Below, in pieces: positions 60,466 through 64,000 of a stretch of DNA of 64,000 nt. How positions within the stretch are numbered: the first letter of the stretch is position 1; each line of letters opens with the position of its first letter. Source of the stretch: Bisporella sp. PMI_857 (Eukaryota; Ascomycota; Leotiomycetes; Helotiales; Helotiaceae); the NCBI GenBank assembly GCA_021307315.1, contig JAJSPD010000030.1, positions 186,001-250,000 of the forward strand, read 5' to 3'. The notes under the pieces are model-generated. The model worked only from the letters and a program-made list of their open reading frames with translations. It did not search any database and was not told the DNA's origin. Made by a program: the position numbers and the translations under genes.

Positions 60466-62979
60466 CTATAAACCCCTATCTTTGGCAAGGTGTTTCCTTA
60501 GCGCCTTCGAGAGTATTTCGGCGGCCTGATCACCAAGATAGAATTGCTTGCCAAGACATTGAAGGGCTCTAATGCATGAGAGACATCGAGTTTCCATGCC
60601 ACACATAGTTGTATTCGGAATGGTTGTATTATCTAGGCCACCAATGCAGTCTACAAAAACAAAGCCTGCTCTTGTGAACGACTGAACTAATACAGCTATC
60701 CATGGGCTTGAAAGAAGCGAATCAGCAAAAGTAGCTGTTGAGAACACGTCGTTTGGTGAAGAGGACGGCTTCCGGGCATATATGGAAACTTGAGCAAGAT
60801 CGGACATAGAAAGAGCACTTTTGTTCTTCAGAGTTGTGACGCAGTTCTCTAGCTGCCGCTGTTGGAGAGAATATTCCAACCCAATCCCCCCCTTGTCAAT
60901 TTTCTCCACTACTTCGGCGAGCAAGAATACTGCCAGATGCCAATGTCCCATGGTAAGCAAATACCACACCCTAGTTTGGGGTGGAAGATTTTCGTAATTG
61001 GTGATGCAATCATTGATGAGTTTGCCATAGGTCGAATTCCAAAATTGATAGGTCTCGAAAGCAGCCTCTAGGGCCTCCTCAATTTGCGCAGGGGTTGAGC
61101 TGCGGCAAACCAAGCTTTGCAATTGTGTGACACGACGGAACAATAATATTTTTATAGGACAAGCACTCGATAACATGTCTACCGAGGCCTTGGAGAAGTA
61201 TGGTCCACTAACAGTCTGATTGGGTTGGTCGATGACTGAATCTCTATGGAGAAGAAGGTCCTTCCATAAGTAACGCTTACGCACCATATGAATATCTGCC
61301 TGCCCGGCAGAATTTTTACCGTGAATGCTGCTCTCCTGGCCGGGGACATTTTTTAAAACTTCAGCACTGATATCGCTATCCTCATTTGAGATAATAAGAG
61401 GTTTGTGATACATTGCTGCAGACACTGTATCCATCATCACACATAACCAGAATAATAGATTCAACGTCTCCTTCTCATTAGGGCCTAGTACATTGATGAT
61501 GGAAAGGATAGAGTTTTCCGCTTTCTCTGAATTCAATCGAGCCATCCTTCTCATAGGCTTGTTCTGATCGTGAATTGCTGCATCTATCCAACAACTGAAT
61601 TTTAACTTGTGCTGTAGGGAAAACATCATCCGAATACCGGTTTCTAGATGATTTTGAGACTCATAAGGCTCGGAAAATACGTCCGAAACAGAAGGATGAG
61701 ACAGCTTGCGAGAGCAAGAATTGCAAGTGGATGCTGCAGGAGATACAACGGACTCTTCATAGGGCTTGCCAATCTGGACTCTGCTTTTGCAAGATTCGCA
61801 GAAATTCTTGTTAGGATCCCTGCCGCCCCTATTTAGTGGACGGAAGATTAGGCCAAAAATAAGGTGAGCAAAAACTGCACGAAAGGATGCAATTCCCGAG
61901 ATATCTTGCATAGCTTTATAGGCTTGTTCCCACAGGCGCTGGGGAAATGGATCCTCGCTATGGGAACTGGAGGACGACATATTTAAGCAATCTTTCGAGC
62001 CAAGAGACCCAATATCCTGAAGATGTTGGCCGCTATTCTTCGCCCATTGAATTGCATATGCCATGATGGCATGGTGGAGAGCGCGTGAAACAGCGCGCTC
62101 TTCACTTGCAGTGATGCTTGGTCCAGAAATGGTGGCAAATGCGCGGTCCAGTCGACAAACACGAGTACATACCCTATGAGGCGTAGAAGTCGGATCCCCT
62201 CTCAATGCGAAGCTCTCCTGTGGATTCATATGATGCGAAATTTGGCCAAAAGCATCGCTATAGGGGCAGTTCTTTTCTTTGAGCCAACAGAGCAAGATAT
62301 TCTCTATAATATCATGGTATATGTCGAGCAAATTTCGGGATATCATTGAACAGTTATATCGATCAGGCAGGAGCTTAGACGTTGACCATGAAATAGCACC
62401 GGAGTGGACATCGAAGAATGAGTTTGATAACATGCTTTCCATATCTTTAGTAAGAGGATAATTTTTAGTTTAAAATCATCCAGGGGCTGGAATACACTGA
62501 CAGGAGTTGGATTCATAAGACATTGGTAATGCCTCCATTGCAGTGGTATAAAGATTTCGTCCACTACTTCTCAAGCTCGTGTCGTCAGAACCAGTCATCT
62601 TGTCTAAGAAACTCGTTCTCTGTCCCATACAAGACTGCTCACGCCTGTTGCGTGAAGTTATTTTAGCTGCATAGTCCGAGCCATTCAACTGACAACTTCC
62701 CTCCTTAGTATCATAATGAGTGCGTCGGCTTGTCGATTTCTTTCTATATTGTCGAGGAGTTCCTTTTTGAACTTGATGAAGCGATTTGTATGTACATTGT
62801 TTCTTCCACTTGATACAATTTGAGCAAGGACTTGTAGTTAAGAATGACTCGCCTCGAGGAAGGCTTGCTGTCAGCTCTGAGAATTGAGTGTCTCTGACAG
62901 TATTGGGGGTATGACAAGCCCTTTTGCCTTTCCGGCATTGATCACAGCTTCGAGCATGACGGCGACGGCCGATGTCCAT
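60466..62979 (-). CDS. AlcR-like Zn(II)2Cys6 transcription factor
   Basis: Binuclear zinc cluster regulator. Exons 62979-62496 and 62444-60466 (51-bp intron) give 820 aa, essentially the length I remember for Aspergillus AlcR (821). The DNA-binding domain starts RRRHARSCDQCRKGKRACH, and CSNCIKWKKQC provides the last three Cys. The linker between the third and fourth Cys is unusually long, as in AlcR, and here even longer (about 29 residues). The remainder is helical without a clear standard middle-homology motif; CESCKSR and CNSCSRK near 215-245 could bind metal. The start was placed at the ATG just before the basic arm; an upstream in-frame ATG at 63180 would add 67 residues. Confidence 0.9.
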
Positions 62980-63363
62980 GGTTGCGGTTACAGTGTAGAG
63001 ATGTTTGAACCGTCGAATCAACGAAGATGTCACGTTAGGACATGTCTGCAAAGTCCAAATCCAGGTGAGGTACAATGGAGAAGCTGCTGCAGCTTGCGGA
63101 GAAAAATAATAGCAGTAGAATGCAGTCCCATACCCCGCAATTGCGACCTCCGCATGCCGAGGGTCCGCACGGTTGATCAAACAAACAAAGAAGTTTCAAA
63201 AATACGCCGGAAAGGCAGACTGCAGAACTAATCAAGCCATTAACACTTACAGTATTATTCATCGCAGAAAATTAAAGATTAAATACAGGGAGCTGATTGG
63301 TCCGTAGCATGGGTTTCAACAAACTTAAAGCTCTTATTACACACTTAAAAATAGATAACCCTT
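62980..63363. other. Promoter side of the AlcR-like gene
   Basis: Short region between the regulator and the solo LTR; no gene. Confidence 0.45.
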
Positions 63364-63593
63364 GTAGGTGTCACGGCCCTAACCTTGTCTCGCTTAGAGC
63401 CCCTTGAGGCTCGGCCTTTTAGGGCTCGCCCCCTGGCCAGTCTCCTGTATATAAAGCACTACTTTCCTTCCTTTCTTCCGTCTGTAGCATATTCTCTTCA
63501 TTATAACAATTGATAGTCGGTCACGCCTCTGAGTCCCTTTTCCCTGAGATCTACGGATCGAGATCCCTGTTCGCCTTGAGTTGTTACAGTAGG
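63364..63593. mobile_element. Solo LTR (220 bp) with 5-bp target-site duplication
   Basis: The element runs from TGTCACGG at 63369 to TTGTTACA at 63588, with TGT...ACA ends whose outer six bases are near-inverted. It is flanked on both sides by GTAGG (63364-63368 and 63589-63593), as left by retroviral-type integration. A TATA-like CTGTATATAAAGC lies near 63446-63458. No internal retrotransposon sequence follows, so it looks like a solo LTR left after recombination between two LTRs. Superfamily cannot be told. Confidence 0.78.
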
Positions 63594-64000
63594 GTAGCGA
63601 CTTTTAGCAATTCAACAAGTTTTTCAAAAAGGAGACCTAGGAAACAAATTAAACCCACCTCTAACTTGACTAGCTTGGACAAAAGAAGGCTGAAACATAA
63701 CCCCCAAAAGTGGAAACTATATTGGTAACGGCACGGCCACGAATTGAAAAACATTTCATCATGTCATACACAAGACAAGAGGTAGCCCATATATCTACAT
63801 AATGTTTAATATACATAAACGAACTTTGAAAAGTTCGGAAACGTGTATCATGCGAACTACGCTAACCAGCTTCCAAAAAGTAGTCAACAACATTCACCAA
63901 GTAACCTTAGTGAATGTACATATTATTGGAAGAAGTTTTTGCAGCATTGAACTCCGCAGAGTATGTTTGCTACTAAGTTTCGAATGACTTGCCACTTCAC
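63594..64000. other. Intergenic to window end, nothing recognised
   Basis: Only short frames. Could contain further degraded repeat DNA. Confidence 0.4.

Overview
The window is nuclear DNA of a filamentous ascomycete fungus. Nearly all genes can be assembled from short exons separated by 43-130 bp introns with fungal signals (GTANGT-type donors, CTAAC/CTGAC/CTAAT-like branch sites, YAG acceptors). The gene set also fits: a Pmt4 mannosyltransferase, a fungal TPC1 carrier, an AlcR-type regulator, fungal P450s and an NLR-like STAND protein. The general look (small introns, roughly balanced GC, AT-rich islands) fits a Pezizomycotina genome, possibly Leotiomycetes. That finer placement is a guess.

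Left part, 1-25.6 kb: mostly ordinary, intact genes. In order they are a dipeptidyl-peptidase IV C-terminus cut by the window edge, four uncharacterised small proteins, protein O-mannosyltransferase pmt4, a RidA/Mmf1 family protein with a 14-nt exon, a D-galactonate dehydratase-like enolase-superfamily enzyme, a secreted GH5 hydrolase, a decayed fungal transcription-factor gene, a gamma-butyrobetaine/trimethyllysine dioxygenase, the mitochondrial thiamine pyrophosphate carrier TPC1 and an acidic conserved protein.

Middle part, 25.8-50 kb: a secondary-metabolism locus made of tailoring genes. It holds a flavin-dependent halogenase, an O-methyltransferase, a flavin monooxygenase, two P450s, an MFS transporter, an amine-oxidase-like flavoprotein and a berberine-bridge-type FAD oxidase. 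A housekeeping HAD phosphatase sits between the two halves. No PKS, NRPS, terpene synthase or prenyltransferase is visible. Three genes carry lesions. The FMO lacks a splice donor and is two bases out of frame. The MFS gene has lost TM2 and the GRR loop and has a 1-nt deletion. The amine-oxidase gene has several frameshifts, including one from a third copy of a 7-bp unit, plus nonsense codons. Halogenase, methyltransferase, both P450s and the BBE-type oxidase are open throughout. The locus therefore reads as a halogenated-metabolite cluster that is breaking down, or a tailoring sub-cluster separated from its backbone gene.

Right part, 50.6-64 kb: a large NLR/STAND (NACHT) pseudogene whose identifiable in-frame stops are all TAG at positions compatible with CpA-to-TpA change, then an intact L-threonine aldolase and a CYP52-type P450. 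The P450 is tail to tail with an AlcR-like Zn2Cys6 regulator. A 220-bp solo LTR with a perfect 5-bp target duplication follows.

All exon structures were worked out by hand from frames, splice signals and remembered family sequence. No database search or RNA evidence was available.
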